Source: Seonamhaeicola maritimus
GTDB taxonomy: Bacteria > Bacteroidota > Bacteroidia > Flavobacteriales > Flavobacteriaceae
Assembly: GCF_008056315.1 (NCBI RefSeq)
Contig: NZ_VRKQ01000008.1
Span: 248,001 to 312,000 of the forward strand
Length of the DNA stretch: 64,000 nt
Direction: 5' to 3'
Both the position numbers and the translations under genes were made by a program. Below, one piece after another: positions 7,111-16,085 of the stretch (positions are counted from its first letter, which is position 1; the number at the start of each line of letters is the position of its first letter). The notes below the pieces were generated by a model. It did not search any database. It had not been told where the DNA came from and saw only the letters and a program-made list of their open reading frames with translations.

Positions 7111-8286
7111 ATGAAGAAGTTAGTAATAGCATACAGTGGCGGTTTAGATACATCGTATTGTGCAGTAAGTTTGTCAAAAGAATTTGAAGTTCATGCAGTA
7201 AGTGTAAATACTGGTGGATTTACAAAAGAAGAGATAAATCATATAGAAAGTAATGCTTATAAAATGGGCGTTGCTACTTATAAAAACATTGATGCAGTTG
7301 CCACCTTTTACCAAAAAGTGGTGAAGTACTTGATTTTTGGAAATGTATTAAAGAATAATACGTATCCTCTATCTGTAAGTGCAGAGCGTATTATTCAGGC
7401 CATTGAAATAGTGGAGTATGCAAAAAGTATAGATGCTGAATATATTGCACACGGAAGTACTGGAGCTGGTAATGACCAAGTAAGATTTGATATGATTTTC
7501 CAGACTTTGGCACCTGGTATTAAAATTATTACCCCAATTAGAGACGAACAACTAACCAGACAGCAAGAAATTGACTATTTAAAAGAAAATGGTATTGATA
7601 TGTCTTGGGAAAAGGCTAAATATTCTATCAATAAAGGCCTTTGGGGAACTAGTGTTGGAGGTGAAGAAACTTTATCTTCTGAAAAACCTTTGCCAGATGA
7701 AGCTTATCCTTCACAGTTAAAACATGCCGAGGATGAAAAGGTGAAGTTAACCTTTAGTAAAGGGGAATTAGTAGCAGTTAATGGCATTGAAAATAATCCT
7801 GAAATTAATATTGAAGTGCTTAACAATTTAGCCTCTGTCTATGCTATTGGTAGAGATATTCATGTTGGTGACACCATTGTTGGTATTAAGGGTAGAGTAG
7901 GTTTTGAAGCCGCGGCTGCATTAATAACAATTAAAGCACACCATTTATTAGAGAAGCATACTTTAACGAAATGGCAATTACAACATAAAGAATATATAGC
8001 TAGTTTTTACGGTATGCATTTGCATGAAGGGCAATACTTAGATCCAGTAATGAGGGATATGGAAGCCTTTTTACAAAGTAGTCAGGATAAGGTAACAGGT
8101 GAGGTTACGGTAACTTTGAAACCTTATCATTTTGATTTGGATGGAATTAGTTCTGAGCATGATTTAATGAGTGCTAAATTTGGTAGCTATGGCGAAGAGA
8201 ATAAAGGGTGGTCTGCTGAGGATGCTAAAGGATTCATTAAAATTCTTGGAAACCAAAACAAAATATATCAACACGTAAATTCATAG
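7111..8286 (+). CDS. argG: Argininosuccinate synthase
   Basis: Condenses citrulline and aspartate with ATP to form argininosuccinate. The ATP pyrophosphatase P-loop AYSGGLDTS stands at the N-terminus (residues 7-15), followed by the family blocks AHGSTGAGNDQVRF and SINKGLWGTSVGGEE. Length 391 is close to normal for the family (about 400). It starts four bases after the GNAT gene and ends three bases before argC, within a tightly packed operon. Only seven Arg codons are used, mostly AGA, in contrast with the CGC-rich leaders upstream. Cytoplasmic. Expected to be controlled with the rest of the operon by the region at 6139-6485. Confidence 0.96.
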   Translation: MKKLVIAYSGGLDTSYCAVSLSKEFEVHAVSVNTGGFTKEEINHIESNAYKMGVATYKNIDAVATFYQKVVKYLIFGNVLKNNTYPLSVSAERIIQAIEIVEYAKSIDAEYIAHGSTGAGNDQVRFDMIFQTLAPGIKIITPIRDEQLTRQQEIDYLKENGIDMSWEKAKYSINKGLWGTSVGGEETLSSEKPLPDEAYPSQLKHAEDEKVKLTFSKGELVAVNGIENNPEINIEVLNNLASVYAIGRDIHVGDTIVGIKGRVGFEAAAALITIKAHHLLEKHTLTKWQLQHKEYIASFYGMHLHEGQYLDPVMRDMEAFLQSSQDKVTGEVTVTLKPYHFDLDGISSEHDLMSAKFGSYGEENKGWSAEDAKGFIKILGNQNKIYQHVNS

Positions 8287-8289
8287 ATA

Positions 8290-9267
8290 ATGATTAAGGT
8301 TGGAATAATAGGAGGAGCAGGTTATACTGCGGGTGAGTTAATTAGATTATTAATATCTCATCCTGAAGCAGAAATTGATTTTGTGTTTAGTACCAGTAAT
8401 GCTGGGAACCAAATTAGTAAAGTTCACCAAGATTTGGTGGGGTCTTTAGATAAAATCTTTACAGATACCGTGAATCCTAATGTTGACGTATTGTTCTTGT
8501 GCTTAGGTCATGGAAATTCGGTTAAGTTTTTAAAGGCGAATACCTTTTCTGAAAACACTAAAATCATTGATTTAGGAAACGACTTTAGGCTAGAAGCCGA
8601 TAAAGTTTTTGAGGGTAAATCCTTTGTTTACGGATTACCAGAGTTACAAAGAGAAGCCGTTAAGGATGCTAATAACATAGCAAATCCAGGGTGTTTTGCA
8701 ACAGCCATTCAATTAGGCTTGTTGCCGCTGGCCGATGCAGGTTTATTGAATCAGGATGTTCATATTAATGCCGTAACTGGTGCAACAGGAGCAGGAACTT
8801 CTTTATCGGCAACCACACATTATACTTGGAGAGATAATAACTTTTCGTATTATAAACCATTTACGCATCAGCATTTAGGCGAGATTAACCAGTCGGTTAA
8901 GCAATTGCAGAATGGCTTTGATTCTGATATTTTGTTTATGCCAAATAGAGGGAATTTCTCAAGAGGTATTTTCGCGACAATTTATACCGATTTTGAAGGG
9001 TCTGTTGATGAAGCAAAAAACATGTATAAAGCTTATTATAAGGACGCAGCTTTTACTTTTGTGTCTGATGATAATTTACATTTAAAGCAAGCGGTTAACA
9101 CCAACAAATGTTTAATTCATTTGCATAAGCATAAAGGTAAATTATTGGTAACAAGTATTATTGATAATTTATTAAAAGGAGCCTCAGGGCAAGCAGTTCA
9201 GAATATGAATTTAATGTTCGGGTTAGAGGAAACAACAGGCTTACAACTAAAAGCTACATACTTTTAA
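8290..9267 (+). CDS. argC: N-acetyl-gamma-glutamyl-phosphate reductase
   Basis: NADPH-dependent reduction of N-acyl-glutamyl phosphate to the semialdehyde, the third arginine step. The N-terminal Rossmann motif GGAGYTAGELIRLL and the catalytic-Cys block NPGCFATAIQLGLLPL are both intact, and MPNRGNFSRGI near residue 220 is part of the dimerisation domain. Length 325 residues, within the family range. It lies between argG (3-base gap) and proC (12-base gap). In organisms with succinylated intermediates the same family serves, so the acyl group cannot be read from this gene. Confidence 0.95.
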   Translation: MIKVGIIGGAGYTAGELIRLLISHPEAEIDFVFSTSNAGNQISKVHQDLVGSLDKIFTDTVNPNVDVLFLCLGHGNSVKFLKANTFSENTKIIDLGNDFRLEADKVFEGKSFVYGLPELQREAVKDANNIANPGCFATAIQLGLLPLADAGLLNQDVHINAVTGATGAGTSLSATTHYTWRDNNFSYYKPFTHQHLGEINQSVKQLQNGFDSDILFMPNRGNFSRGIFATIYTDFEGSVDEAKNMYKAYYKDAAFTFVSDDNLHLKQAVNTNKCLIHLHKHKGKLLVTSIIDNLLKGASGQAVQNMNLMFGLEETTGLQLKATYF

Positions 9268-9279
9268 AATTACAAGATT

Positions 9280-10074
9280 ATGAAAATAGCCATTATAGGA
9301 ACCGGTAACTTAGGAAGCTCAATTGCCAAAGGGTTAATAGGTAATAAGTCTTTTACCTCTTTATATTTAAGTGATAAAAACACTTCTGCGGTAAAGAGTT
9401 TTGAAGTTGAGGATTATGTAACTATTACTAATTATAACACCGAAGCAGTACAAAATTCTGATTTGGTAATTTTTGCATTGCAGCCCAGACATGTTGATAA
9501 GGTATTGAAAGAGGTGGCGCCATTTATCACAAAAAAGCATTTAGTGATGTCTGTTGCTGCAGGATTCGCTATTTCAAAGATTGAAAGTGTGATTGGTGCA
9601 GATAAACATATCATTCGTGTCATGCCAAATACGGCTATTTCTATTGGTAAATCCATGACTTGCTTATCGGCAAATGAAGTGGGAGAAGAAAAGATTGAAT
9701 TAGCAAAAACTATTTTCAATCAATTAGGAACTACCATGGTTATTCCAGAAGAACAAATACAAGCGGCAACGGTAATTTGCGCTAGTGGTATTGCTTTTTG
9801 GATGCGTTTGGTACGTGCTACAACACAAGGAGCTATACAATTAGGTTTTGAAGCTGAAGAAGCTCATGAGTTAGCATTACAAACTTGTTACGGCGCTGCT
9901 AGTTTATTGAAAGAATCTGGTAGACATCCAGAAGCAGAAATTGATAGAGTTACCACTCCAAGTGGTTGTACTATTGAAGGTTTAAATGAAATGGAACACC
10001 AAGGATTAAGTTCATCATTAATCAAAGGAATCAATGCTTCATTTGAGAAAATTAATCAAATTAAAAACAGTTAA
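9280..10074 (+). CDS. proC: Pyrroline-5-carboxylate reductase
   Basis: Last step of proline synthesis, NAD(P)H reduction of pyrroline-5-carboxylate. The Rossmann motif IGTGNLGSSIAKGL starts at residue 5. The family signature region near the C-terminus (ESGRHPEAEIDRVTTPSG) is intact. Length 264. Proline and arginine synthesis share glutamate and the glutamyl semialdehyde chemistry, and here proC is embedded between argC and argD. Spacing is 12 bases upstream and 2 bases downstream, so it is co-transcribed. Confidence 0.95.
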   Translation: MKIAIIGTGNLGSSIAKGLIGNKSFTSLYLSDKNTSAVKSFEVEDYVTITNYNTEAVQNSDLVIFALQPRHVDKVLKEVAPFITKKHLVMSVAAGFAISKIESVIGADKHIIRVMPNTAISIGKSMTCLSANEVGEEKIELAKTIFNQLGTTMVIPEEQIQAATVICASGIAFWMRLVRATTQGAIQLGFEAEEAHELALQTCYGAASLLKESGRHPEAEIDRVTTPSGCTIEGLNEMEHQGLSSSLIKGINASFEKINQIKNS

Positions 10075-10076
10075 AA

Positions 10077-11225
10077 ATGCCATTATTTGACGTTTATCCA
10101 TTATATGATGTAACTCCAGTTTCAGGTAAAGGTATTCATGTTTACGATGATAAAGGAACAGAATATTTAGACTTGTATGGGGGGCATGCCGTAATTTCTA
10201 TTGGGCATGCACATCCTAATTATGTTCAGGCAATTACCAATCAAGTAAATGCTTTAGGTTTTTATTCAAACGCTATTCAGAACCCATTGCAGCGAGAATT
10301 GGCTGATAAAATAGAAGCACTTTCGGGTTGTAAAGATTATGAGTTGTTTCTGGTGAATTCTGGTGCTGAAGCGAATGAAAATGCATTAAAATTAGCATCC
10401 TTTAAAACGGGAAAAAAGCGAGTAGTTGCCTTTAAGAAAGGTTTTCATGGGCGTACATCAGCAGCTGTTGCAGCAACTGATAATCCTAATATAGTGGCGC
10501 CAATAAATGCACAACAGGAAGTGACTATTTTAGAGTTGAATGATGTTGAGGGTGTAAAACAAGAACTTGAAAAGGGTGATGTTTGTGCGGTTATAGTTGA
10601 ATTCATTCAAGGAATTGGTGGATTAGACGAAGCAAGTGCAGAATTCTTCGAGGAAGTAGATGCTCTGTGTAAAGCAAACAACACGATGTTTGTTGCCGAT
10701 GAAATTCAATGCGGTTACGCACGTTCTGGTAAATTCTTTGCTTTTCAGCATTACAATGTAACACCAGATATTATTTCCATGGCCAAAGGTATGGGTAACG
10801 GATTCCCAATTGGAGGGATTTTAATTCATCCAGATATAGAATCTAAGTATGGCATGTTAGGAACCACTTTTGGTGGAAATCATTTAGCCTGTGCAGCAGG
10901 TTTAGCGGTATTGAATACCATTGAATCTGAGAACTTGTTAGAGAATGTAAATGAAGTTGGTGCTTATTTTATTGAAAGGGCTAAAGATATTACGCAGATT
11001 AAAGAAATTAAAGGACGTGGCTTAATGCTTGGACTTGAATTTGATTTTGAAGTAGGAGGTCTTAGAAAAGAGCTTATCTATAATCAAAAGGTGTTTACAG
11101 GTGGTGCAGCCAATAAAAAACTGTTAAGAATTTTGCCACCACTAAATATTGAAAAGGCCCATGTGGACCAATTCTTTGATATATTGAAGCTTGCTTTAAA
11201 AGAGGTTGAACAAACTGTTAACTAG
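10077..11225 (+). CDS. argD: Acetylornithine/succinylornithine aminotransferase
   Basis: Class-III PLP aminotransferase converting N-acyl-glutamate semialdehyde to N-acyl-ornithine. Visible motifs are NSGAEANENALKLA, FHGRTSAAVAAT and the PLP site FVADEIQCGYARSG, with the Schiff-base Lys in SMAKGMGNGFPIGG. Length 382 fits ArgD. It follows proC after two bases. An ATG within its 3' end (11206) opens the proA frame, but the better proA start is the ATG at 11230, five bases after this stop. Acetyl versus succinyl preference is not visible. Confidence 0.94.
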   Translation: MPLFDVYPLYDVTPVSGKGIHVYDDKGTEYLDLYGGHAVISIGHAHPNYVQAITNQVNALGFYSNAIQNPLQRELADKIEALSGCKDYELFLVNSGAEANENALKLASFKTGKKRVVAFKKGFHGRTSAAVAATDNPNIVAPINAQQEVTILELNDVEGVKQELEKGDVCAVIVEFIQGIGGLDEASAEFFEEVDALCKANNTMFVADEIQCGYARSGKFFAFQHYNVTPDIISMAKGMGNGFPIGGILIHPDIESKYGMLGTTFGGNHLACAAGLAVLNTIESENLLENVNEVGAYFIERAKDITQIKEIKGRGLMLGLEFDFEVGGLRKELIYNQKVFTGGAANKKLLRILPPLNIEKAHVDQFFDILKLALKEVEQTVN

Positions 11226-11229
11226 AGAG

Positions 11230-12423
11230 ATGAACACATTATTATCCATAGAAACAAGAAATGCGGTATTGCTAAAAATGGCGGTGCTATTAGAGCAGGA
11301 ACGTCAGGCAATAATCGAAATAAATAAGGTCGATTTAGAATCATATGACGGTGATGATATTTCTATGTATGACCGTTTGAAAGTAGACGATTCCAAAGTT
11401 GATGAAATGATTAATGCGGTAACACACTTGGCTTCACAGGAAGATCCGGTTGGTGTAGAGCGTTTTAGTTTTAAGCATGATAACGGAATGCAGGTTTACA
11501 ACAAAACGGCATCGTTTGGTACGGTATTGATTATTTATGAATCTAGACCAGATGTAACCGTTGAAGCTGCGGGTATTGCCTTTAAATCAGGAAATAAGAT
11601 TTTATTAAAAGGAGGTAAAGAATCTTTGCGTTCCAACTTAAAAATTGTTGAGTTGTGGCACCAGGCTTTAAAAGAAGAAGGAGCTTCAACAGATTGGGTA
11701 GAGTATTTACAATATAACAGAACAGAAACTCAGGCCTTTTTAGAAAAACCAACTCAGAGAGTCGATTTAATTGTACCTCGTGGTGGTGAACGCTTAATTG
11801 CTTTTGTAAAACAGCATGCAACTTGCCCTGTAATTATTAGTGGGCGCGGAAACAATTTTGTGTATGTACACAAAGAAGCTGATTTTGATGTTGCTTTAGA
11901 TGTCATTATGAACGGGAAGTCGAAAATTTCAGCTTGTAACGCCGTAGATAAAGTCTTGATAGATGAAAATCTTCCAAATAAAGACGGGTTTGTTCAAGAC
12001 TTAATTTCGAAATTAAAAGCTTCTAAAATTGAAGTTTTGGGAGATGCTAATATTTCGAAAGCACATAATCTTGAAAGCATTACATCTGATGATATTTGGT
12101 ACGAAGAGTTTTTAGATTATAAAATACTTATTGGAGAAATAGCGTCTAATCAAGATACTATTGCCATGATTAATAAGTATTCTGGTGGGCATTCTTCATC
12201 AATAATCACAACTAATGAGTCTGAAGCTAAAACCTTTATGGAAAATGTAGATACGGCAGCGGTTTACCATAACGCTTCAACTAGATTTACAGACGGAGGA
12301 CAATTAGGTTTAGGTGGCGAGTTAGCAATTAGTACAGATAAATTACACCAAAGAGGACCTATTGGTCTGCAACATTTGGTGACCAATAAATGGTACGTTC
12401 ACGGAAACGGACAAATACGTTAA
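11230..12423 (+). CDS. proA: Gamma-glutamyl phosphate reductase
   Basis: Reduces glutamyl-5-phosphate to glutamate semialdehyde in proline synthesis. The aldehyde-dehydrogenase-like blocks YESRPDVTVEAAGIAFKSGN and ISACNAVDKVL (catalytic Cys) are present, with a C-terminal HRGPIGLQHL. I place the start at 11230, giving 397 residues. The in-frame ATG at 11206 overlaps argD and adds eight residues without support. proB follows one base after the stop. Order proA-proB is the reverse of the common proBA arrangement. Confidence 0.93.
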   Translation: MNTLLSIETRNAVLLKMAVLLEQERQAIIEINKVDLESYDGDDISMYDRLKVDDSKVDEMINAVTHLASQEDPVGVERFSFKHDNGMQVYNKTASFGTVLIIYESRPDVTVEAAGIAFKSGNKILLKGGKESLRSNLKIVELWHQALKEEGASTDWVEYLQYNRTETQAFLEKPTQRVDLIVPRGGERLIAFVKQHATCPVIISGRGNNFVYVHKEADFDVALDVIMNGKSKISACNAVDKVLIDENLPNKDGFVQDLISKLKASKIEVLGDANISKAHNLESITSDDIWYEEFLDYKILIGEIASNQDTIAMINKYSGGHSSSIITTNESEAKTFMENVDTAAVYHNASTRFTDGGQLGLGGELAISTDKLHQRGPIGLQHLVTNKWYVHGNGQIR

Positions 12424-12424
12424 C

Positions 12425-13189
12425 ATGCAAAAGAAAAAGCGCATATTACTAAAAGTAGGGTCTAATACCTTAACCAAGGAAACCGATAATATTTCAAGAG
12501 GAAAGATTGAAGATATAGCAAATCAAATTGCCAAACTTCAAGATACCTGTGAGTTTATCATCGTGAGTTCGGGAGCTATTGCTGTAGCAAAACAGTTTGT
12601 TAAATTAGAAAGTAAGCGTAAACCAATTTTTGTAAAACAAGCCTTGGCATCTATAGGTCAACCCCACTTGATTAGAATTTATCAAGAGATTTTTAGGGAA
12701 TACGGGTTATTGAGTTCTCAGTGTTTATTATCGTATTCAGATTTTGAAAAAGAGGAAAGTAAAGTGAATATCACTAATACAATTAATGTTTTGGTGAATA
12801 ATAATTACATCCCGATAATTAATGAAAATGATACTGTTGCAACCGATGAAATTAAATTTGGTGATAATGACAAATTAGGTGCATTAACAGCTTCGTTATT
12901 AGATGCCGATTTGTTTATCATTGCTACCAATACCAACGGTATTTACACTAAAACCTCAATGGAAAACGGCGAACCAAAAACTATTGAGGAGGTAAGTGAT
13001 TTTACAGAGTTAGCTGAAGAAGTAGTAAGCTCAAAATCCTCTCATGGCAGTGGAGGTATGCAAAGTAAAATTGAAGCTGCAGAGGTTACTAAAAAAGCAA
13101 ATATAGAAACATGGATTGTAAACGGATTAGAGGATAATTTTATTCTGAATGCCATGAATAATAAAGTGCCGTTTACCAAGATAAAATAA
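12425..13189 (+). CDS. proB: Glutamate 5-kinase, short form without PUA domain
   Basis: ATP-dependent phosphorylation of glutamate, first committed step to proline. The amino-acid-kinase fold is visible from LLKVGSNTLTKE through the VSSGAIAVAKQ and INENDTVATDEIKFGDND blocks. Length is 254 residues; the widespread form of about 367 residues carries an extra C-terminal PUA domain that is missing here. The frame closes cleanly seven bases before the transcarbamylase gene, so this is a short form, not a truncation by mutation. PUA-less enzymes are known and may differ in feedback behaviour. Confidence 0.93.
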   Translation: MQKKKRILLKVGSNTLTKETDNISRGKIEDIANQIAKLQDTCEFIIVSSGAIAVAKQFVKLESKRKPIFVKQALASIGQPHLIRIYQEIFREYGLLSSQCLLSYSDFEKEESKVNITNTINVLVNNNYIPIINENDTVATDEIKFGDNDKLGALTASLLDADLFIIATNTNGIYTKTSMENGEPKTIEEVSDFTELAEEVVSSKSSHGSGGMQSKIEAAEVTKKANIETWIVNGLEDNFILNAMNNKVPFTKIK

Positions 13190-13196
13190 TTGAAAA

Positions 13197-14135
13197 ATGA
13201 AACATTACACATCCATTCATGATATAGATAACATTGATTCTTGGATTGAAGAAGCGAAAGAATTAAAATCAAATCCGTTGCAAAATGTTGGACTTGGAAA
13301 AGATAAAACCTTAGGGTTGTTATTCTTTAATTCCAGTTTGCGTACGCGATTAAGTACACAAAAAGCAGCTTTGAATTTAGGAATGAATCCAATTGTGATG
13401 AATGTGTCAGGTGATGCTTGGGGATTAGAATTTGAAGATGGTACTGTGATGAATGCTAATACTGCAGAACATATTAAAGAAGCTGCTGCTGTGGTATCTC
13501 AGTATTGCGATGTTATTGCGGTGAGAGCGTTTCCGTCGTTGACCGATAAAAAGAAAGATGAAAGCGAACAAGTTATGAATGCCTTTATGAAATATGCTTC
13601 TGTACCAATTGTAAATATGGAAAGTGCTACTGGGCACCCATTACAAGGGTTAACTGATGCTTTAACTATTTCAGAATATAAGAAGGTATCAAAACCAAAA
13701 GTGGTTTTAAGTTGGGCACCGCATATTAAAGCATTACCACATGCAGTTGCCAATAGTTTTACCCAGGCTATGCAAAAAATGGATGTGGAGTTTGTAATAG
13801 CAAACCCTGAAGGGTATGATTTAAATCCTGAGATTACAGGAGATACACCTATATATCATAATCAAGAAGAAGCTTTTATGGATGCTGATTTCATTTATAC
13901 AAAAAACTGGAGTTCTTATGAAGACTACGGAAAAGTAGTAAAAAAGGATCCTGATTGGATGATAACAAAGGATAAAATAGGCAATGCTAAGTTTATGCAC
14001 TGTTTGCCTGTAAGACGTAATGTAGTAGTTGAAGATGCGGTTTTAGATTGTGATAGTTCTATTGTAATAGAGCAAGCCAATAACAGAACGTATGCCGCTC
14101 AATTGGTGCTTAAAAAGATTTTAGAAAATGGCTAA
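13197..14135 (+). CDS. argF': N-acetylornithine / N-succinylornithine carbamoyltransferase
   Basis: Transcarbamylase acting on an N-acylated ornithine, as in Bacteroidota and Xanthomonas, rather than on free ornithine. The carbamoyl-phosphate site is FNSSLRTRLST (the S-T-R-T-R-like loop), followed by MESATGHPLQGLTDALT and the C-terminal MHCLPVRRNVVVEDAV. Length 312. The argE deacylase later in the operon would release citrulline from N-acyl-citrulline, consistent with this family. Acetyl or succinyl specificity cannot be decided by eye. The stop overlaps the argB start by eight bases, implying translational coupling. Confidence 0.9.
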   Translation: MKHYTSIHDIDNIDSWIEEAKELKSNPLQNVGLGKDKTLGLLFFNSSLRTRLSTQKAALNLGMNPIVMNVSGDAWGLEFEDGTVMNANTAEHIKEAAAVVSQYCDVIAVRAFPSLTDKKKDESEQVMNAFMKYASVPIVNMESATGHPLQGLTDALTISEYKKVSKPKVVLSWAPHIKALPHAVANSFTQAMQKMDVEFVIANPEGYDLNPEITGDTPIYHNQEEAFMDADFIYTKNWSSYEDYGKVVKKDPDWMITKDKIGNAKFMHCLPVRRNVVVEDAVLDCDSSIVIEQANNRTYAAQLVLKKILENG

Positions 14136-14910
14136 AGAAAAACTATCCATAGTAAAAATAGGTGGTAACATCATTGAAGACTCCAATGCTTTAGATGCCT
14201 TTTTACAATTGTTTTCAAAATTAGAAGGCAAAAAGATTTTGGTACACGGTGGTGGAAAACGAGCTACCGGTGTTGCTGCCAAATTAGGAATAGAATCTAA
14301 AATGGTTAATGGCAGACGCATCACAGATGCTGATACTTTAGAAGTGATTACCATGGTTTATGGAGGACTGGTAAACAAGAATATTGTTGCCAAATTACAA
14401 GCCCTAAGCATTGATGCTATAGGACTAACAGGAGCAGATGTGAATAGTATTACTTCTGATAAAAGGCCCGTAAAGGAGATAGATTTTGGTTTTGTAGGAG
14501 ATGTTAAGGCGGTTGCTCATAATTCCATTGATAAATTAATTCAAGCAGATTTTACGCCTGTATTTTGTGCTATCACACATGATGGTAACGGACAATTGCT
14601 AAACACTAATGCAGATACTATCACATCTCAAGTGGCGGTTGGTATGAGTGAAGTTTATGAGACATCCATTTATTATTGCTTTGAATTGAATGGTGTTTTA
14701 GAAGACATTAATGATAAAAATTCGGTAATTAAACATATCGATTCAAAATTATATACCGAATTATTAGAGAAAGGTATTATTGCAGATGGTATGCTACCTA
14801 AGTTAGAAAATTGTTTTGATGCTTTAAATAATGGTGTAAGCAAAATTAATATGGGAAATACCTCTATGTTGACCCAAGAAAATGATAATTTTACAACCAT
14901 AACGCTGTAA
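14128..14910 (+). CDS. argB: Acetylglutamate kinase
   Basis: Phosphorylates N-acyl-glutamate, second step of arginine synthesis. The amino-acid-kinase motifs VKIGGNIIED, ILVHGGGKRATG and VNGRRITDADTLEVI are clear. Length 260 fits the short class without the N-terminal helix that usually marks hexameric arginine-inhibited enzymes, so feedback inhibition by arginine may be weak; that is inference from length. It overlaps argF' by eight bases and its stop shares a base with the first possible argE start. Confidence 0.93.
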   Translation: MAKEKLSIVKIGGNIIEDSNALDAFLQLFSKLEGKKILVHGGGKRATGVAAKLGIESKMVNGRRITDADTLEVITMVYGGLVNKNIVAKLQALSIDAIGLTGADVNSITSDKRPVKEIDFGFVGDVKAVAHNSIDKLIQADFTPVFCAITHDGNGQLLNTNADTITSQVAVGMSEVYETSIYYCFELNGVLEDINDKNSVIKHIDSKLYTELLEKGIIADGMLPKLENCFDALNNGVSKINMGNTSMLTQENDNFTTITL

Positions 14911-15977
14911 TGATGATTCAAGATTTAACTCAGGATGCTATAGCGCTTTTAAAGCAACTCATTGTAACGCAGTCGTTTTCTTCGGAAGAAGATAAAACTG
15001 CATCACTTATTGAAATTTGGTTTCAAAAATATGAGATTAAATATCAAAGAACTCAAAATAACGTTTGGGCAGTCAATAAGCATTTTGATGAAGGTAAACC
15101 AACCTTGTTGTTAAACTCCCACCATGATACAGTAAAACCAAACTCTGCATACACTAAAGACCCTTTTAGCGCCATTGTAGAAGATGGAAAATTATACGGT
15201 TTAGGAAGTAATGATGCAGGAGGTTGTTTAGTGTCATTAATAGCTGCGTTTACTCATTATTACAATCATGAAAATTTAAAATACAATCTTATAATTGTAG
15301 CTTCTGCAGAAGAAGAAAGCAGTGGTCCTAACGGATTGAATAGTATGCTGTCTGTTATCCCTAAGATAGATGTAGCTATAGTTGGAGAACCAACCCAAAT
15401 GAATTTGGCAATTGCCGAAAAGGGATTGGTGGTATTTGATGCAGTTTTAACGGGAACACCAAGTCACGCAGCGCATCCTAATGATGACAATGTTATTTAC
15501 AAATCTATTGAAACCTTAAAATGGTTCAAAGATTTTAAGTTTGAAAAAGGTTCAGAAGCTTTAGGTGATGTAAAATTAACTGTGAGTCAGATTAGTGCTG
15601 GAAAGCAACATAACGCGATTCCTGCGGATTTGAGTTTGGTGATTGATGTTAGAGTGAACGATGCTTACAGCAATAAAGAGGTAGCAGATATTTTAGAAAA
15701 AGAAGCGCCTGTAACTAGTATTACACCACGTAGTTTAAGATTAAATTCATCTTGTATTCCAGTAGATCATGATTTAGTAAAAGCAGGTATTGCTATGGGA
15801 AGAACTACTTATGGGTCACCAACACTATCAGATCAAGCAGTATTGTCTTGTCCAAGTTTAAAACTAGGGCCTGGAGACAGTACGCGTTCGCATTCAGCAG
15901 ACGAATTTATTTATTTAAACGAAATAGAAGAAGGTATAAAAATCTATGTTGAATTGTTAAATCGGGTAATAATTTAG
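14910..15977 (+). CDS. argE: N-acyl-ornithine/citrulline deacetylase, M20 peptidase family
   Basis: Zinc-dependent M20 amidohydrolase of 355 residues. Metal ligands are visible in LLNSHHDTVKP, GSNDAGGCLVSL, the SAEEESSGPNG pair of Glu residues and the late SHSADEF. In a pathway using an N-acyl-ornithine transcarbamylase the deacylation step acts on N-acyl-citrulline, so I expect that substrate. Two consecutive ATG codons (14910, 14913) can start it; the first overlaps the argB stop by one base. A 108-base gap follows before argH, the largest inside this operon. Confidence 0.9.
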   Translation: MMIQDLTQDAIALLKQLIVTQSFSSEEDKTASLIEIWFQKYEIKYQRTQNNVWAVNKHFDEGKPTLLLNSHHDTVKPNSAYTKDPFSAIVEDGKLYGLGSNDAGGCLVSLIAAFTHYYNHENLKYNLIIVASAEEESSGPNGLNSMLSVIPKIDVAIVGEPTQMNLAIAEKGLVVFDAVLTGTPSHAAHPNDDNVIYKSIETLKWFKDFKFEKGSEALGDVKLTVSQISAGKQHNAIPADLSLVIDVRVNDAYSNKEVADILEKEAPVTSITPRSLRLNSSCIPVDHDLVKAGIAMGRTTYGSPTLSDQAVLSCPSLKLGPGDSTRSHSADEFIYLNEIEEGIKIYVELLNRVII

Positions 15978-15993
15978 ATGAATAGGGTGATAA

Positions 15994-16028
15994 TTTGTAC
16001 TTATTCGTTCTTTTCAGAATTATTTTTG
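15994..16028 (+). promoter_or_regulatory. Candidate internal promoter ahead of argH
   Basis: TATTTTTG at 16021-16028 is an exact match to the Bacteroidota -7 consensus TAnnTTTG, with TTTG at 15994-15997, 23 bases upstream (slightly long spacing). It lies in the 108-base gap before argH, the only sizeable gap within the arginine operon. Confidence 0.4.
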
Positions 16029-16085
16029 GTCTAAGTTGGAACCCATAGACAAACATAGAACATAGTAGTAAAAAAATATAAGCAT

